From Polydactylus sextarius (lineage: Eukaryota > Chordata > Actinopteri > Polynemidae), in assembly GCA_016801845.1 (NCBI GenBank), contig CM028923.1, positions 17,592,679 through 17,656,678 on the forward strand: a DNA stretch of 64,000 nt. The letters run 5' to 3'. Both the position numbers and the translations under genes were made by a program. Below, piece by piece: positions 63,353 through 64,000 of the stretch. The first letter of the stretch is position 1. Every line of letters starts with the position of its first letter. The notes under the pieces are model-generated. The model did not search any database. It was given only the letters and a program-made list of their open reading frames with translations, and was not told where the DNA came from.

Positions 63353-64000
63353 GATGTTTCAGCCTCACTGTGCTGTGATGCCTAATTGGTCTAATCAATA
63401 CATGAGTTTTAAATTTGGTTACAATCAAAATCTGTCATTGCTAGGACAAGGGATTACAGATTTAAAACTTAGAAAGACAGTGACAAATGGTGAAGATGCA
63501 AAACTAATTCCCTCAGCTGGAGTCTTATTTTTGTGATTTAAACACTGCAATGATTTACACTGCCACACAGAGCAGTTCATACATATTCATTGGGAAACAC
63601 TGAAACTCACTTGTCCACATCAGGTCCAGTGAGCACAGATAAGTTAATGATTAACACTTTCCAAAAGTTTGTTCACAAGCTTTTTTATTATGTTGCTTTT
63701 CAGCCATTGGCTCCTTGTTTTGGTTTTAATGGCACATTAAACTGTACAGTGCCTTCTCACCACAAACTGCACTTCCTGCCCCAGTGCCAACCATTACACA
63801 GACAAAGTTGGCAACTAGCTGGTGAGCATAATGAATACAGGCATTTGGATATTCCCCCAGTAGTTGGTAATAGAACAAAGCAGGGTTAACAACACTGCTT
63901 AAAATGCACGCTGGTCATTGGATAAATAGATTTCTGTTAATTTCTGTTACATTAGCTAAAAAACTTGACTTCTCCTGCCCCTACATGGCCAAAACCAAAT
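63353..64000. other. Right flank, no gene recognised
   Basis: A+T-rich sequence with short open frames (such as 63590-63889) and no protein signature or identifiable repeat. Confidence 0.45.

Overview
The window is vertebrate nuclear DNA, almost certainly from a ray-finned (teleost) fish. Coding sequence is split into short exons with GT/AG borders, separated by long A+T-rich introns full of microsatellites and decayed transposons: Tc1/mariner, hAT, CR1/L2-like LINEs, tRNA-derived SINEs and short inverted-repeat elements of kinds common in fish. The species cannot be named from the sequence.

Two protein-coding genes lie head to tail on the + strand. The first, 9757-46377, is the 3' two thirds of the BTBD11 gene (ABTB3, ankyrin repeat and BTB/POZ domain protein). 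Fifteen coding exons were read through with every splice phase in agreement. They give 737 residues: a histone-fold-like region, about five ankyrin repeats, the BTB/POZ and BACK-like regions, and a C terminus ending -Ser-Val-Val, a PDZ-ligand motif. The 5' coding exon(s) lie upstream of the window, so positions 1-9756 are probably a BTBD11 intron. That stretch holds a dead Tc1/mariner copy, antisense LINE fragments and a perfect 20-bp hairpin.

The second gene, 52895-59194, has seven coding exons. They encode a TIN2-like N-terminal domain (TINF2_N, the TRFH-like fold of the shelterin subunit TIN2) joined to about 21 C2H2/C2HC zinc fingers. A one-base shortfall in a G run at 58503-58506 breaks the frame between fingers 13 and 14. 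The eight fingers beyond it are intact in the shifted frame, so this is either an assembly error or a very recent lesion. This shelterin-domain/zinc-finger gene is the most interesting item in the window.

The 46.4-52.5 kb interval holds the BTBD11 3' UTR, a large self-complementary (TA)(TG)...(CA)(TA) microsatellite, a fold-back repeat and the second copy of an unnamed terminal-inverted-repeat element whose first copy is at 22.6 kb. From 59.2 kb to the end there is the zinc-finger 3' UTR and then transposon debris: an inverted-repeat element at 61.3-61.9 kb and a 5'-truncated, internally deleted LINE at 61.9-63.35 kb with a 3' hairpin. No tRNA, rRNA, CRISPR array or bacterial-type operon was seen.
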